Notes under the pieces: generated by a model
Databases searched by the model: none
Told to the model about the DNA's origin: nothing
The model's input: only the letters and a program-made list of their open reading frames with translations
Shown here: piece by piece, positions 26,088 through 36,135 of the stretch
Layout of the letters: every line of letters starts with the position of its first letter
Numbering within the stretch: the stretch's first letter is position 1
Made by a program: the position numbers and the translations under genes
Source: an uncultured Pelagibacteraceae bacterium
GTDB taxonomy: Bacteria; Pseudomonadota; Alphaproteobacteria; Pelagibacterales; Pelagibacteraceae
Length of the DNA: 64,000 bases
Assembly (NCBI GenBank): GCA_902598735.1
Contig: CACKCM010000005.1
Location: 1 to 64,000 of the forward strand
Reading direction: 5' to 3'

Positions 26088-27077
26088 ATGTCTGCACAAG
26101 AACAGTTTAATAGAAGCTCTTCTGAGATTTATAAAAAGATCTCAAAACACGTTCCTGAAATAGAGTGGAAAGTGCATGCGCCTCTAATAGAGAAAATTAA
26201 TAAATTAAAAAAAGAAAAGAACGCTGTAATTCTTGCGCATAATTATCAAACTCCGGAAATATACCATGGAGTTTCTGACATTGCAGCTGACTCATTAGCT
26301 CTTGCAGTTGAAGCTGCAAAGACTTCTGCTGATATAATAGTTCTTTGTGGAGTTCATTTTATGGCTGAGACAGCAAAATTAATGAGTCCAGATAAAAAGG
26401 TTCTGATTCCTGACATAGATGCAGGATGTTCACTTGCTGCTTCATTAACTGGCGAAGATGTAAGATTATTAAAAAAACAATATCCAGGTGTTCCAGTAGT
26501 ATCTTACGTAAATACTTCAGCTGATGTGAAGGCTGTAACTGATGTATGTTGTACTTCTGCTAACGCAGTTAAAGTAGTAGAGTCATTAAAAACTGATAAA
26601 GTAATATTCTTACCTGACCAACATTTAGCAAATTATGTCGCTAAGCAAACTAAAGTAAAAATAATTTCTTGGAAAGGTTCTTGTATCGTGCACGAACAGT
26701 TTTCACCAAAAGAAATTCAAGACATTAGAGAAGCAAATCCTGGAATTAAAGTTATCGGTCATCCCGAATGCCCTAGTGATGTTTTAGATGCGTGTGATTT
26801 TGCTGGATCTACTGGTGGCATGATTGATTATGTAAAAAAAAATCAACCAAAAAAAGTAATGTTGGTGACTGAGTGTTCAATGAGCGACAATGTACAAGCA
26901 GATAATCCTAATGTTGAATTTATTAAGCCCTGCAATCTTTGTCCTTATATGAAAAAAATTACACTAAAAAAAATTCTTGATTGTTTAGAAAATGAAAAGA
27001 ATGAAATTTTCATCGAGGAAAAAATGGCTAAAGCAGCTAGAAAATCTGTACAAAGAATGACCGAAATTGGTCGTTAG
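26088..27077 (+). CDS. nadA: Quinolinate synthase
   Basis: Condenses iminoaspartate and dihydroxyacetone phosphate to quinolinate, the NAD ring precursor, using a 4Fe-4S cluster. The 329-residue sequence has the expected repeats: AVILAHNYQTPEIYHGVSDIAADS, CGVHFMAETAKLM, IPDIDAGCSLA, CCTSANAVKVV, and HPECPSD, with a C-terminal PCNLCPYMKK cysteine. Cysteines in the first, middle and last segments fit the three cluster ligands. nadC follows immediately. No nadB lies in the window. Confidence 0.95.
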   Translation: MSAQEQFNRSSSEIYKKISKHVPEIEWKVHAPLIEKINKLKKEKNAVILAHNYQTPEIYHGVSDIAADSLALAVEAAKTSADIIVLCGVHFMAETAKLMSPDKKVLIPDIDAGCSLAASLTGEDVRLLKKQYPGVPVVSYVNTSADVKAVTDVCCTSANAVKVVESLKTDKVIFLPDQHLANYVAKQTKVKIISWKGSCIVHEQFSPKEIQDIREANPGIKVIGHPECPSDVLDACDFAGSTGGMIDYVKKNQPKKVMLVTECSMSDNVQADNPNVEFIKPCNLCPYMKKITLKKILDCLENEKNEIFIEEKMAKAARKSVQRMTEIGR

Positions 27078-27081
27078 ATCG

Positions 27082-27911
27082 GTGCAAAAATTAAATAAAT
27101 CTTATATTAAATCTGTAGTTAAAAAAGCTCTAAGGGAAGACTTGAGGCCTAGAGGCGACATAACTACTAAACTTGTAATTTCAAAAAATAAAATAATTAA
27201 AGCTGAAATCATTGCTAAACAAGATGGAGTAATTGCTGGATTAGATTTCTGCAAAGCAGCATTTAAGTTAATTGGAAGAGAAACAGTCTTTATCAAAAAA
27301 ACCTCTGATGGAAAAAAAATTAAAAAAATAAGGTAGTAGCTGAAATAAAAGCTAAGACAAAAACAATCTTAATAGCTGAAAGAACCGCTTTAAATTTTCT
27401 AAATCATGCCTCAGGTGTTGCAACAATAACTAATCAATTCGTAAAAAAAATTAGTAAAAGAACTAAGATATGTTGTACCAGAAAAACAACACCAAATTTA
27501 AGAGCACTTGAAAAATATGCAGTCAAAAAAGGCGGGGGTTATAATCATAGATATAATTTAAGTGATGAAATTCTTATTAAAGATAATCATATTAGTGCAT
27601 CTTATAGTCTTAGAGGCTTGATTGAGAAAGCTATAAAAACAAAAAAAAATGTTACTGTTGAAATAGAAAACATCAACCAACTCAAAGAGGTTATGGGTTT
27701 AAAATTTAAAAGAATACTTTTTGATAATATGAACTCTTCACAATTAAAAAAATGCTTAAAACTTTGTAAAAATAAATATCAAACAGAGTACTCTGGTAAT
27801 GCTTCTTTAAAAAATATCAAACAAATATCAAAAACAGGAATAAATAGAATTTCAGTAGGTGCTATTACTCATAGCGCTAAATCTTTTGATACAACTTTAT
27901 TGCTTAGATAA
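27082..27911 (+). pseudogene. nadC: Nicotinate-nucleotide pyrophosphorylase with a frame break
   Basis: NadC converts quinolinate and PRPP to nicotinate mononucleotide. The gene is split in two frames. The first runs from about 27082 (KSYIKSVVKKALREDLRPRGDITTKL) to a TAG at 27334. The second, two frames on, carries VVAEIKAKTKTILIAERTALNFLNHASGVAT, CTRKTTPNLRALEKYAVKKGGGYNHR and ILIKDNHI to 27911. Adding one A to the A7 run at 27322-27328 would give DGKKIKKNKVVAEI, a continuous NadC. All other motifs look intact, so a sequencing/assembly slip, a recent null allele or slippage-based expression are all possible. A TTG at 27067 is an alternative start. Confidence 0.85.
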
Positions 27912-30560
27912 CTCTGCTTGAGCAGCAGCTAATCTTGCCACTGGAACTCTGAATGGAGAGCAGGAAACATAGTTTAGTCCTGTTCTAGAGCAAAATTCAA
28001 TACTTTTCGGATCTCCGCCATGCTCACCGCAAATACCTAATTTAATATTTTTATTTGTTTTTCTGCCTCTTGATGAAGCAATTTCTACAAGCTCGCCTAC
28101 TCCGTTTTGATCAATACTTACAAATGGATCTACATCAAAAATTTTATTATCAATATAATCGTTTAAAAATTTTCCTGAGTCATCTCGACTTATTCCAAAA
28201 GTTGTTTGAGTTAAATCATTAGTTCCAAAGCTAAAAAAGTCAGCATGTTTGGAAATAGATTTTGCTTGTAGAGCGGCACGTGGTAATTCAATCATAGTAC
28301 CTACCATATACTCAAGTTTTAATTTATTTTCTTTTTCTATTTCTTTAGCAATTTTATTCACTAAAGCTCTTAAAATTTTTAGTTCAGACTCAGTTGAAAC
28401 CAACGGTATCATTATTTCTACGAAAGATGCTTTCACTTTTTGTTTTTTTAATTCAATTATTGCTTCAAATATTGCTCTACATTGCATCTCATAAATCTCT
28501 GGAAAAGAAATACCTAATCTACATCCTCTATGCCCAAGCATAGGATTTTCTTCATGAAGTTCTGCTATTCTATCTTTAACCTCTTTAGCTGATAAATTTA
28601 GAGATCTAGCTACATCTTCTATATCTTTTTCAGATTTTGGTAAAAACTCATGAAGTGGTGGATCTAATAATCTTACAGTAACTGGTAAGCCTGACATAAT
28701 TTTAAATATTTTTTTAAAATCCTCTTTTTGATGTGGTAGAAGTTTATCTAGTGCGCTATTTCTATCCTCCATTGATTTAGACAAAATCATTTGTCTAACA
28801 GATAGAATTCTTTCTTCATCAAAAAACATATGTTCAGTTCTGCACAAACCAATTCCTTCAGCGCCAAACTCTCTTGCTGTTTTGCTATCTGCTTCCGTTT
28901 CAGCGTTTGTTCTTACTTTTAATTTCCTGAATTCATCAGCCCATTTCATTATTGTAGAGAAGTATCCAGAAATTTCTGGTTTAACAGTAGGAACTAACCC
29001 TTTCATTATTTTTCCACTACCACCATCAATAGTAATAATATCTCCTTCTTTAATTATTACCTCCCCAGCTTTGAATTGTTTTAATTCATAATCGATTGTA
29101 ATTTCACTAGAGCCTGAAACACAAGGTCTTCCCATTCCTCTAGCCACAACAGCAGCATGACTTGTCATTCCTCCTCTAGCAGTAAGTATCCCTTTTGCAG
29201 CATGCATTCCATGGATATCTTCTGGTGAAGTTTCTAATCTAACTAAAATAGTATTTTGCAACATCCCATTTAATTTTTCTGCATCGTCGGCTGTAAAAAC
29301 AACTTTACCACTTGCGGCTCCTGGTGATGCAGGTAAACCTCTAGCAATTACTTCTTTCTTTACTTTATCATCTAAAGTTGGATGTAATAAAGTGTCTAAT
29401 GTATTTGGGTCTATTCTTTTAATTGCTTCTTTTTTTGAAATTAATTTTTCTTTGACCATGTCTACTGCAATTTTAATTGCAGCTTTCGCTGTTCTTTTTC
29501 CTGATCTTGTTTGAAGCATCCAAAGTTTATTATTTTCAACTGTAAACTCTATATCTTGCATATCTTTATAATGGTTCTCTAACTTAAGAAATACCTTTGC
29601 TAACTCTTTATAAGCTTTTGGCATAGCCTCTTCCATTGAAGGTTTATTTGAACCAGAGTCTTGTTTTGCTTTTTTTGTAATATATTGAGGTGTTCTCGTA
29701 CCCGCTACAACATCTTCGCCTTGTGCGTTAATTAAAAATTCACCAAAGAATGAGTTTTCACCTGTTGATGGATTTCTAGTAAATGCAACACCTGTTGAAC
29801 AATTATTCCCCATATTTCCAAAAACCATCGCTTGAACATTTACAGCTGTTCCCCAATGATCTGGTATTTGGTTTAATTTTCTATAAGTCTTTGCTCTTTG
29901 ACTATCCCAAGACAAAAATACTGCATTTATTGCTCCAAGTAATTGTTCTGTGACATCTTGAGGAAAATTAATTTTTTTTTCCTTTTTTACTAGTTCTTTA
30001 AAATTTAGAATTAAACCATCCCAATCACTCTCGTCTAAATCTGTATCTAGCAGTACTCCTTTAGTTAACTTATAATTATCAATCAATTCCTCAAATAAAT
30101 GCCCTTCTACACCCAAAACTACATTGCTATACATTTGTATAAATCTTCTATAACTATCTTTAGCAAACCTTCCATTTAAAGTTTTTTTTTTAAGTGACTC
30201 TACTGTTTTGTCATTAAGGCCAAGATTAAGGATAGTGTCCATCATACCAGGCATAGAAATTCTTGCTCCAGATCTTATTGATACTAAAAGAGGATTTTTA
30301 AGATCACCAAATTTCTTTTTTGTTTTCTTTTCAATATCTCTAAGTTTTTTTTCAATACTTTGGATTACTTTTTTAGGTAATTTTTTCTCATTTTTGTAAA
30401 AAAGATCACATACATCTGTAGTAATAGTAAATCCAGGAGGAACAGGTAAACCTAATCTACCCATTTCACCAAGATTTGCCCCCTTTCCACCTAAGAGATT
30501 TTTTTTATTCTTTAATTTTTTTGCAGATTTATCATCAAAACTAAAAACTAATTTTGCCAT
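27897..30560 (-). CDS. ppdK: Pyruvate, phosphate dikinase
   Basis: Interconverts pyruvate, ATP and Pi with PEP, AMP and PPi. The 887-residue protein has the nucleotide-binding N-terminus (GGKGANLGEMGRLGLPVPPGFTI), the swivelling phospho-His domain GGMTSHAAVVARGMGRPCVSG, and the PEP-binding TIM barrel (EGIGLCRTEHMFFDEERI, FGTNDLTQTTFG, CGEHGG). Length is typical. It offers a reversible glycolytic/gluconeogenic step and is consistent with pyruvate as an important carbon source. It overlaps nadC by 15 nt in convergent orientation and abuts glyS upstream. Confidence 0.97.
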   Translation of the reverse strand: MAKLVFSFDDKSAKKLKNKKNLLGGKGANLGEMGRLGLPVPPGFTITTDVCDLFYKNEKKLPKKVIQSIEKKLRDIEKKTKKKFGDLKNPLLVSIRSGARISMPGMMDTILNLGLNDKTVESLKKKTLNGRFAKDSYRRFIQMYSNVVLGVEGHLFEELIDNYKLTKGVLLDTDLDESDWDGLILNFKELVKKEKKINFPQDVTEQLLGAINAVFLSWDSQRAKTYRKLNQIPDHWGTAVNVQAMVFGNMGNNCSTGVAFTRNPSTGENSFFGEFLINAQGEDVVAGTRTPQYITKKAKQDSGSNKPSMEEAMPKAYKELAKVFLKLENHYKDMQDIEFTVENNKLWMLQTRSGKRTAKAAIKIAVDMVKEKLISKKEAIKRIDPNTLDTLLHPTLDDKVKKEVIARGLPASPGAASGKVVFTADDAEKLNGMLQNTILVRLETSPEDIHGMHAAKGILTARGGMTSHAAVVARGMGRPCVSGSSEITIDYELKQFKAGEVIIKEGDIITIDGGSGKIMKGLVPTVKPEISGYFSTIMKWADEFRKLKVRTNAETEADSKTAREFGAEGIGLCRTEHMFFDEERILSVRQMILSKSMEDRNSALDKLLPHQKEDFKKIFKIMSGLPVTVRLLDPPLHEFLPKSEKDIEDVARSLNLSAKEVKDRIAELHEENPMLGHRGCRLGISFPEIYEMQCRAIFEAIIELKKQKVKASFVEIMIPLVSTESELKILRALVNKIAKEIEKENKLKLEYMVGTMIELPRAALQAKSISKHADFFSFGTNDLTQTTFGISRDDSGKFLNDYIDNKIFDVDPFVSIDQNGVGELVEIASSRGRKTNKNIKLGICGEHGGDPKSIEFCSRTGLNYVSCSPFRVPVARLAAAQAELSKQ

Positions 30561-32614
30561 TACAGACCCTCTAATTTAGAAAAATCAATAAAATTGTCAA
30601 AAGTGTTACAAAACATTTTAAGCAACTCTAATCGATTATTTTTAATATCCTGATTTTCGTCATTTACAACTACATTGTCAAAAAAATTATCTGTAGTTTC
30701 TTTGGTGTCAGAAAGCTTTATTAACAAGCTCTCGTAGTCTTTTTTCTCATCTTTTACTGTAAAAGCCTTTCGAATTTCATTTATTTTATTATGAAGTGCT
30801 TTTTCTTCATCTTTTCTAAATAATACAGCATCGGGCCTTCCTGTGACTTTCTTTTCGGTTTTATCTAGAATATTTGAAGCTCTTTTATACGAATTAATTG
30901 CATTCAAACCAATGCCTTTATTTTTATATTTATTCATTAAAATTGTTTTTGAATAAAGAGCTAAGAAATTATCTCCTGTGTGAGAGCTTATAGATGCTTC
31001 AATAATATCAGTTTTAATATTTTTGAGCTTAAAAATATTTCGCATTCTTTCTGTTATAAATTCTAGTACCTGCTGTTCTGTTTTTTCATTTCTCATTTCA
31101 ACGCCTTGATCTTGATAAAGCCTAATAGCATAGCTAATCAAATCTCTTAACTTAAATGATAATTTATTTTCAATGATTATTCTAAGCAATCCTATTGCAG
31201 CTCTTCTTAAAGCAAATGGATCTTTTGAACTTGTAGGTTTTTCATCGATTACAAAAAAGCCAACTAAAGTATCTATTTTATCTACAATTGAAATAGAATA
31301 GCTAAATGGTTTTTTTGGCAAAGCTGATGTTAGACCTGTAGGTAAATAATGGTCACTTACAGAATTAGCAACGTCTTCCTCGAACCCTTGTGCCAACGCA
31401 AAATATTTCCCCATAACACCTTGAAGCTCTGGATACTCTCCGACTAAGTCAGAACATAAATCAGATTTGGATATTGAGGCTGCAATTTGAACTTTTTCTT
31501 TATTAATATTTAAATCGTCTGACAGTAAACCAGCCAACTCCCTTAGTCTTTGTGTTTTGTCGTAAACGGTTCCTAGTTTTTCATAAAAGGTGATTGATTT
31601 AAGATAAGCAATTTGTTTTATTAAATTTTTAGATCTATCCTTATTCCAAAAAAATTTGGCATCTGCCAATCTAGCCTCTACAACTCTTTTATTTCCTTGG
31701 GTTATGAATTTTTTTTCATCTTTTTTATTAGCCACAACAAAAAAATTATTTGTTAGTCGATCTCTACTATCAAAAATTGGAAAGTATCTTTGATGTTTTT
31801 CTAAGGTAGAAATAATAATTTCTTTAGGTATTTCTAGATAATCTTTGCTAAAACTTATGTGGAGTAAATTTGGATCTTCAACAATGTTAACAACTTCTTC
31901 TAAAAGTCTAAGATTTAAATTCTCTTTATATTGTTTAAGTTTACATAATGAGGTGATTTTTTTAAGAATAATTTCTTCTCGTTCTTTATGATTAACAACA
32001 ATTTTGTGGCTTTTTAAAAAATTAAAATATTCTCTAGAATCTTTTATTTTTTTTGTTTTGGTAACTAAATCTTGCTCAATAATAATTTCATCTGTTGTTT
32101 CAAGATGATTAAATTTAAATGGTAGTTTTTTGTTATTAAACCTTGCAAATATTGATCTTAAAGGTCTCCCCCACATCAAATTATACTCTGACCATTTCAT
32201 TGATTTTTTCCAACTAATTAAACCTATTGTCTTTGGAATAATTTTTTTTAATAAATCTTCAACTAAAATTGATTTAGACTGTGTTTTAATGAAATAAAAT
32301 TTCCCCTTTTCAGTGTTTTTTTCAATTAAATCTCTTTCTGATATATTTTTTGCTTTAATGAAACCTTGAATCACTTGTTTTGGAGAACTTACTTTGGGTC
32401 CTTTAATTTCTTTTTGACCTGTTTTAATTTGTTCAGCAAGATTATTTATAATTAATGTTAATCTAGTTGGTGAAGAATAAACTGACAATTCTTTGAATTT
32501 TATATTATTTTCTTTAAATGAGCTCTCAATAAATTGTTTTACTTGAGATCTTGCCTCTATTTGTAATTGAGGTGGAATTTCCTCACTGTAAAGTTCCAAT
32601 AGAAGTTCTGCCAT
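30560..32614 (-). CDS. glyS: Glycine-tRNA ligase beta subunit
   Basis: Beta chain of the heterotetrameric glycyl-tRNA synthetase, which recognises tRNA-Gly. At 684 residues it is of the usual size. Features: the starting AELLLELYSEEIPPQLQ motif, MKWSEYNLMWGRPLRSI, a central HD-like segment, LEKHQRYFPIF, DPFALRRAAIGLLRII, and a C-terminal anticodon-binding part. It is three nucleotides from glyQ upstream and overlaps ppdK by 1 nt, so the glyQ-glyS-ppdK genes are coupled. Confidence 0.95.
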   Translation of the reverse strand: MAELLLELYSEEIPPQLQIEARSQVKQFIESSFKENNIKFKELSVYSSPTRLTLIINNLAEQIKTGQKEIKGPKVSSPKQVIQGFIKAKNISERDLIEKNTEKGKFYFIKTQSKSILVEDLLKKIIPKTIGLISWKKSMKWSEYNLMWGRPLRSIFARFNNKKLPFKFNHLETTDEIIIEQDLVTKTKKIKDSREYFNFLKSHKIVVNHKEREEIILKKITSLCKLKQYKENLNLRLLEEVVNIVEDPNLLHISFSKDYLEIPKEIIISTLEKHQRYFPIFDSRDRLTNNFFVVANKKDEKKFITQGNKRVVEARLADAKFFWNKDRSKNLIKQIAYLKSITFYEKLGTVYDKTQRLRELAGLLSDDLNINKEKVQIAASISKSDLCSDLVGEYPELQGVMGKYFALAQGFEEDVANSVSDHYLPTGLTSALPKKPFSYSISIVDKIDTLVGFFVIDEKPTSSKDPFALRRAAIGLLRIIIENKLSFKLRDLISYAIRLYQDQGVEMRNEKTEQQVLEFITERMRNIFKLKNIKTDIIEASISSHTGDNFLALYSKTILMNKYKNKGIGLNAINSYKRASNILDKTEKKVTGRPDAVLFRKDEEKALHNKINEIRKAFTVKDEKKDYESLLIKLSDTKETTDNFFDNVVVNDENQDIKNNRLELLKMFCNTFDNFIDFSKLEGL

Positions 32615-32617
32615 AAT

Positions 32618-33499
32618 CTAACTTTGTGTACTTAACCATAGTGCTCCACAACCTTTTGCAAGCTCTCTAATTCTAGTAATGTAACCAGTTCTCTCTGCAA
32701 CTCCTATGACACCGCGTGCATCTAGTAAATTAAAAATATGACTTGCTTTTAAACATTGATCATATGCAGGTAATGACAGTTTTTTTTCTAGTAAAGATTT
32801 GCATTCATTTTCTGTATTTTCAAAATTTTGAAGCAATTTATCTGTATTTGCAAATTCAAAGTTATAAGCGGAAAATTCTTTTTCTGCTTGAAAAAAAACT
32901 TCTTTATATTTTATGCCCTCATTATTCCAATCAAGATCAAAAACATTGTTTTTTCCTTGCACAAACATACAAAGTCTCTCTAATCCATAAGTTATTTCTA
33001 CAGGCACAGGCTTACATTCTATACCAGTCATTTGTTGAAAATAAGTAAATTGAGTTATTTCCATTCCATCACACCATACCTCCCAACCTAAACCTGCTGC
33101 TCCTAAAGTTGGACTTTCCCAATCATCTTCAACAAAACGTATGTCGTGATTTTTTACATCTATACCAATTGCTGCCAAGCTTTTTAAATAAAGTTGCTTA
33201 ATATTTTTTGGAGAAGGTTTTATTATGACTTGATATTGATAATAATGTTGTAATCGATTTGGATTCTCACCATACCTTCCATCTGTTGGTCGTCTTGAGG
33301 GTTGAACGTATGCGGCTTTCCAGGATTTAGGTCCTAACGATCTTAAAGTAGTCGCGGGGTGAAATGTTCCGGCGCCGACCTCTAGGTCATAGGGTTGTAA
33401 AATTACACATCCGTTTTTTCCCCAGAACTTTTGCAAATTCATTATAATGTCTTGAAAGGAGGTATTTAATTTTTTTTCAGCTTTTTTTTTTGCAGGCAT
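32618..33499 (-). CDS. glyQ: Glycine-tRNA ligase alpha subunit
   Basis: Catalytic alpha chain of the bacterial glycyl-tRNA synthetase. The 293-residue sequence begins with a short Lys-rich extension, then [43 protein letters not shown]. The class II motifs follow: [43 protein letters not shown] and [14 protein letters not shown]. Length is standard. It abuts the S49 peptidase gene upstream with no gap (33499/33500). Confidence 0.97.
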   Translation of the reverse strand: MPAKKKAEKKLNTSFQDIIMNLQKFWGKNGCVILQPYDLEVGAGTFHPATTLRSLGPKSWKAAYVQPSRRPTDGRYGENPNRLQHYYQYQVIIKPSPKNIKQLYLKSLAAIGIDVKNHDIRFVEDDWESPTLGAAGLGWEVWCDGMEITQFTYFQQMTGIECKPVPVEITYGLERLCMFVQGKNNVFDLDWNNEGIKYKEVFFQAEKEFSAYNFEFANTDKLLQNFENTENECKSLLEKKLSLPAYDQCLKASHIFNLLDARGVIGVAERTGYITRIRELAKGCGALWLSTQS

Positions 33500-34312
33500 T
33501 TATAAACCAAATCTTTGCCACATCGATTTTTCTTCTATTATATTTGTAAGTTTCTCAACTGGGTCTGTAATTGATGAAGATAGTTTTCTAGCAATAAATC
33601 CCTTTGGTTTTTGAAAATTTTTAATGATAACTTTTTCTCCGAATTTTTCTTTTAAAACCTGATCGGCATTACCAATACCATCGATTAAACCAAGCTTAAG
33701 GGATGTTTTGCCAGTCCAAAACTCTCCAGTGAAAATATTATTTTTTTCAGGGTCTTTAAGTTTTGATCCTCTGCTTTTTTCCACAATTTTTATAAAATCT
33801 TCGTGTAATTCTAATTGTATAGCCTTGAGTCTTTTTATGTCATCTTCTTTCTCTTCTTTAAATGGATCAAGAGTGCTCTTATTTTTTCCAGCTGTATAAA
33901 CTCTTCTTTCTACTCCAATTTTTTGAATTAAGTCTTTGAAACCGAATGAGGCTGATATTACTCCTATAGAGCCAATGATCGAACTTGAGTTAGCGTATAT
34001 TTCGTCTCCTGCACAAGCGATAAAATAACCCCCAGATGCTGCTACGTCTTCTGCAAAGACAATTACCTTTACTTTGTTTTTTTCAGCTAATTGTCTTATG
34101 TAACTGTAAATAAGATGTGATTGAACTGGTGAACCACCTGGAGAATTAATTGATATAGCCACATGTGAGATTTTTTTGACTGAAAAAGCCTTTTTTAAAA
34201 TATCCCTTTGATTGGCCAATTCCATGCCTTGTTTAAATTTACCTACTGAACCAATTATTCCAGTAAGTCTAACATGTGGAACTACTTTTTTTTTTTTAAA
34301 AAATGAAAACAT
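33500..34312 (-). CDS. sppA: Signal peptide peptidase-like S49 serine protease
   Basis: A 270-residue membrane-associated protease of the SppA/SohB family that degrades cleaved signal peptides. Motifs: SINSPGGSPVQSHLIY, VAASGGYFIACAGDEIYANSSSIIGSIGVI holding the catalytic Ser, and the catalytic Lys in RRVYTAGKNKSTLDPF. It is the short (single-domain) form. The N-terminus (MFSFFKKKKVVPHVRLTGIIG) is basic rather than a clear transmembrane helix, so export or membrane contact is uncertain. It opens the transcription unit leading to glyQ-glyS-ppdK. The upstream 146-bp spacer is shared with the polyprenyl synthase gene. Confidence 0.88.
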   Translation of the reverse strand: MFSFFKKKKVVPHVRLTGIIGSVGKFKQGMELANQRDILKKAFSVKKISHVAISINSPGGSPVQSHLIYSYIRQLAEKNKVKVIVFAEDVAASGGYFIACAGDEIYANSSSIIGSIGVISASFGFKDLIQKIGVERRVYTAGKNKSTLDPFKEEKEDDIKRLKAIQLELHEDFIKIVEKSRGSKLKDPEKNNIFTGEFWTGKTSLKLGLIDGIGNADQVLKEKFGEKVIIKNFQKPKGFIARKLSSSITDPVEKLTNIIEEKSMWQRFGL

Positions 34313-34458
34313 ATTTTTACGATGATTAATTATTCTTATAACAGTAAAAAATTAAATTTTAATTAATAATTGCGCTACTTATAGTTGAATTATAGGTGCG
34401 TCACCACGATACCATTTATAAATTTATTATTGTTTAAAAACAAATATAAATAAGAATA
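34313..34458. other. Divergent spacer between S49 peptidase and polyprenyl synthase genes
   Basis: A 146-bp AT-rich region. On the minus strand a perfect TATAAT box sits at about 34387-34392, preceded by a GC-rich inverted repeat GGTG-CGT-CACC at 34395-34405. The repeat is close enough to the -10 element to act as an operator for the peptidase operon. No -35 is convincing, and no ORF or RNA gene is seen. Confidence 0.4.
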
Positions 34459-35472
34459 ATGGGATCAGTTATACCGCTAAAAAAATCAGCAAATTCTGCC
34501 TACTTAGAACTAAAAAACCTTCTAAGCAGTAAACTTCAAAGTGTAGAAGCTCTGATTCAGCAAAAATTAAAAAGTGACGTAAACCTAATTGAGAAAATGA
34601 GCAATCACCATTTAAGCTCAGGAGGTAAAAGACTGAGGGCTTTGTTGACTTTAGAGTCTGCCAAGCTTACTGGTTTTAAAGGAGAAAAAAGAGATATTAA
34701 TCTAGCAGCATGTGTAGAACTAATACACTCAGCAACTCTTTTACACGATGATGTTATAGATGAAAGTGAATTAAGAAGAGGTGTAAAAACAACTAATTCT
34801 ATTTGGGGTAATCAATCATCAATTTTAGTTGGTGATTATTTACTGAGTAGGTGTTTTGAAATGATGGTTGAGGATGGTGATTTAGAAATATTAAAATTAC
34901 TTTCGTCTACATCAGCAAAGATCGCTCAAGGTGAAGTATTGCAACTTCAACATAAAGGAGAAGCTGATCTACTAGAAGAAACATACATTGATATTATTAA
35001 TTTAAAAACGGCATCTCTTTTTTCTGCTGCTACTAAAACAGGTGCTTGTTTATCTGATAGCAATGAAAAAGAAAAAAAAGCTTTGGAGTCGTATGGAAGA
35101 AATTTAGGTTTAGCATTCCAAATTGCTGATGATGCTCTTGACTATTATGCAAAAGAAAAATTATTTGGTAAAGAAGTCGGTAAAGATTTTTTTGAGGGAA
35201 AAGTAACACTCCCTTTAATTATAATTTTTCAAAAAGGAAATTATGAAGAAAAAAATTTTTTATATAATATTATGAAAAAAAAAAATAGAACTGAGGAAGA
35301 CTTTAGCGAAACACTTGCATTAATTTATAAGTATAAAGCTGTTGAAGCAACTTTTAAAAAAGCAGAATATTTTGTAAATGTTTCTTTCGATGCCTTAGCT
35401 ATTTTTCCAGACACAGAAGATAAAAAAATTCTACAAAATTTGACTAGCTTTAGTCTCAATAGATCTTTTTAA
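34459..35472 (+). CDS. ispB: Long-chain polyprenyl diphosphate synthase
   Basis: Extends farnesyl diphosphate to the side chain of ubiquinone (octa- to decaprenyl). The 337-residue trans-prenyltransferase has both Asp-rich motifs: the first in LLHDDVIDESELRRG and the second in FQIADDALDYYAKEK. GGKRLRALL is the conserved PP-binding region near the N-terminus. Position and sequence distinguish it from the short-chain ispA at 39134. Chain length cannot be read from the sequence. It is convergent with pdxH (4-nt overlap). Confidence 0.92.
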   Translation: MGSVIPLKKSANSAYLELKNLLSSKLQSVEALIQQKLKSDVNLIEKMSNHHLSSGGKRLRALLTLESAKLTGFKGEKRDINLAACVELIHSATLLHDDVIDESELRRGVKTTNSIWGNQSSILVGDYLLSRCFEMMVEDGDLEILKLLSSTSAKIAQGEVLQLQHKGEADLLEETYIDIINLKTASLFSAATKTGACLSDSNEKEKKALESYGRNLGLAFQIADDALDYYAKEKLFGKEVGKDFFEGKVTLPLIIIFQKGNYEEKNFLYNIMKKKNRTEEDFSETLALIYKYKAVEATFKKAEYFVNVSFDALAIFPDTEDKKILQNLTSFSLNRSF

Positions 35473-36101
35473 GGGTAAAGAAGTTCTTTTACCCATTTTC
35501 CATTATCTTTTCTATAATTAAGTCTTTCATGAATTCTACCCTCACCATCTAGCCAAAACTCGATTGAGTTTGGTAATAATCTCCAACCAGACCAATGAGG
35601 AGGTCGCGGAACATTTTTTTCATCAGAATATTTTTTTTCATATTCTTTAATATTTTTCAAAAATGTTTCTCGTTTATCTAATATTTTTGATTGTGATGAA
35701 GCCCATGCGCCAATTTTATTTTTATATGGTCGTGAATTAAAATAATCATCAGCTTCTTTTTTTGAAACCTCTTCAATTAAACCTATTGCTCTAACCTGAC
35801 GTCTTAGGCTTTTCCAATGAAAACACATAGAAGCTTTTTGGTTTTCTTTAATTTCATTACCTTTTTGACTATTAAAATTTGTATAAAACACAAATCCCCT
35901 GTCGCTTAAACCTTTTAGGAGAACCATTCTAACATTAGGTTGGTTGTCTTTATTAGAAGTCGCAACGGCTACAGCATTTGGGTCATTAATTTCACTCTCT
36001 TCGGCTTTAGAAAACCAATTTTTGAACAATTCTATAGGATTGTCCAGATCTTCAAAGCAAATATCGATGCCAAGTGAATTTTTGCCATTTTTTTGATTCA
36101 T
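35469..36101 (-). CDS. pdxH: Pyridoxamine/pyridoxine 5'-phosphate oxidase
   Basis: FMN enzyme giving pyridoxal 5'-phosphate, the B6 cofactor. The 210-residue protein has the FMN-binding segments NVRMVLLKGLSDRGFVFYTNF, ASMCFHWKSLRRQVRAIG, the SRPYKNKIGAWAS loop and the C-terminal signature PPHWSGWRLLPNSIEFWLDGEGRIHERL. It ends with LYP, as is typical. It lies head-to-head with aroC, with 34 bp between the starts. Confidence 0.96.
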   Translation of the reverse strand: MNQKNGKNSLGIDICFEDLDNPIELFKNWFSKAEESEINDPNAVAVATSNKDNQPNVRMVLLKGLSDRGFVFYTNFNSQKGNEIKENQKASMCFHWKSLRRQVRAIGLIEEVSKKEADDYFNSRPYKNKIGAWASSQSKILDKRETFLKNIKEYEKKYSDEKNVPRPPHWSGWRLLPNSIEFWLDGEGRIHERLNYRKDNGKWVKELLYP

Positions 36102-36135
36102 AATTTCTCTAAAATAATTTATACATTAATTATCT

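Noticed and set aside
27618-27911. Separate 97-codon gene downstream of nadA
   Set aside because: It is the C-terminal part of nadC in the shifted frame; conserved NadC motifs lie upstream of its ATG in the same frame.
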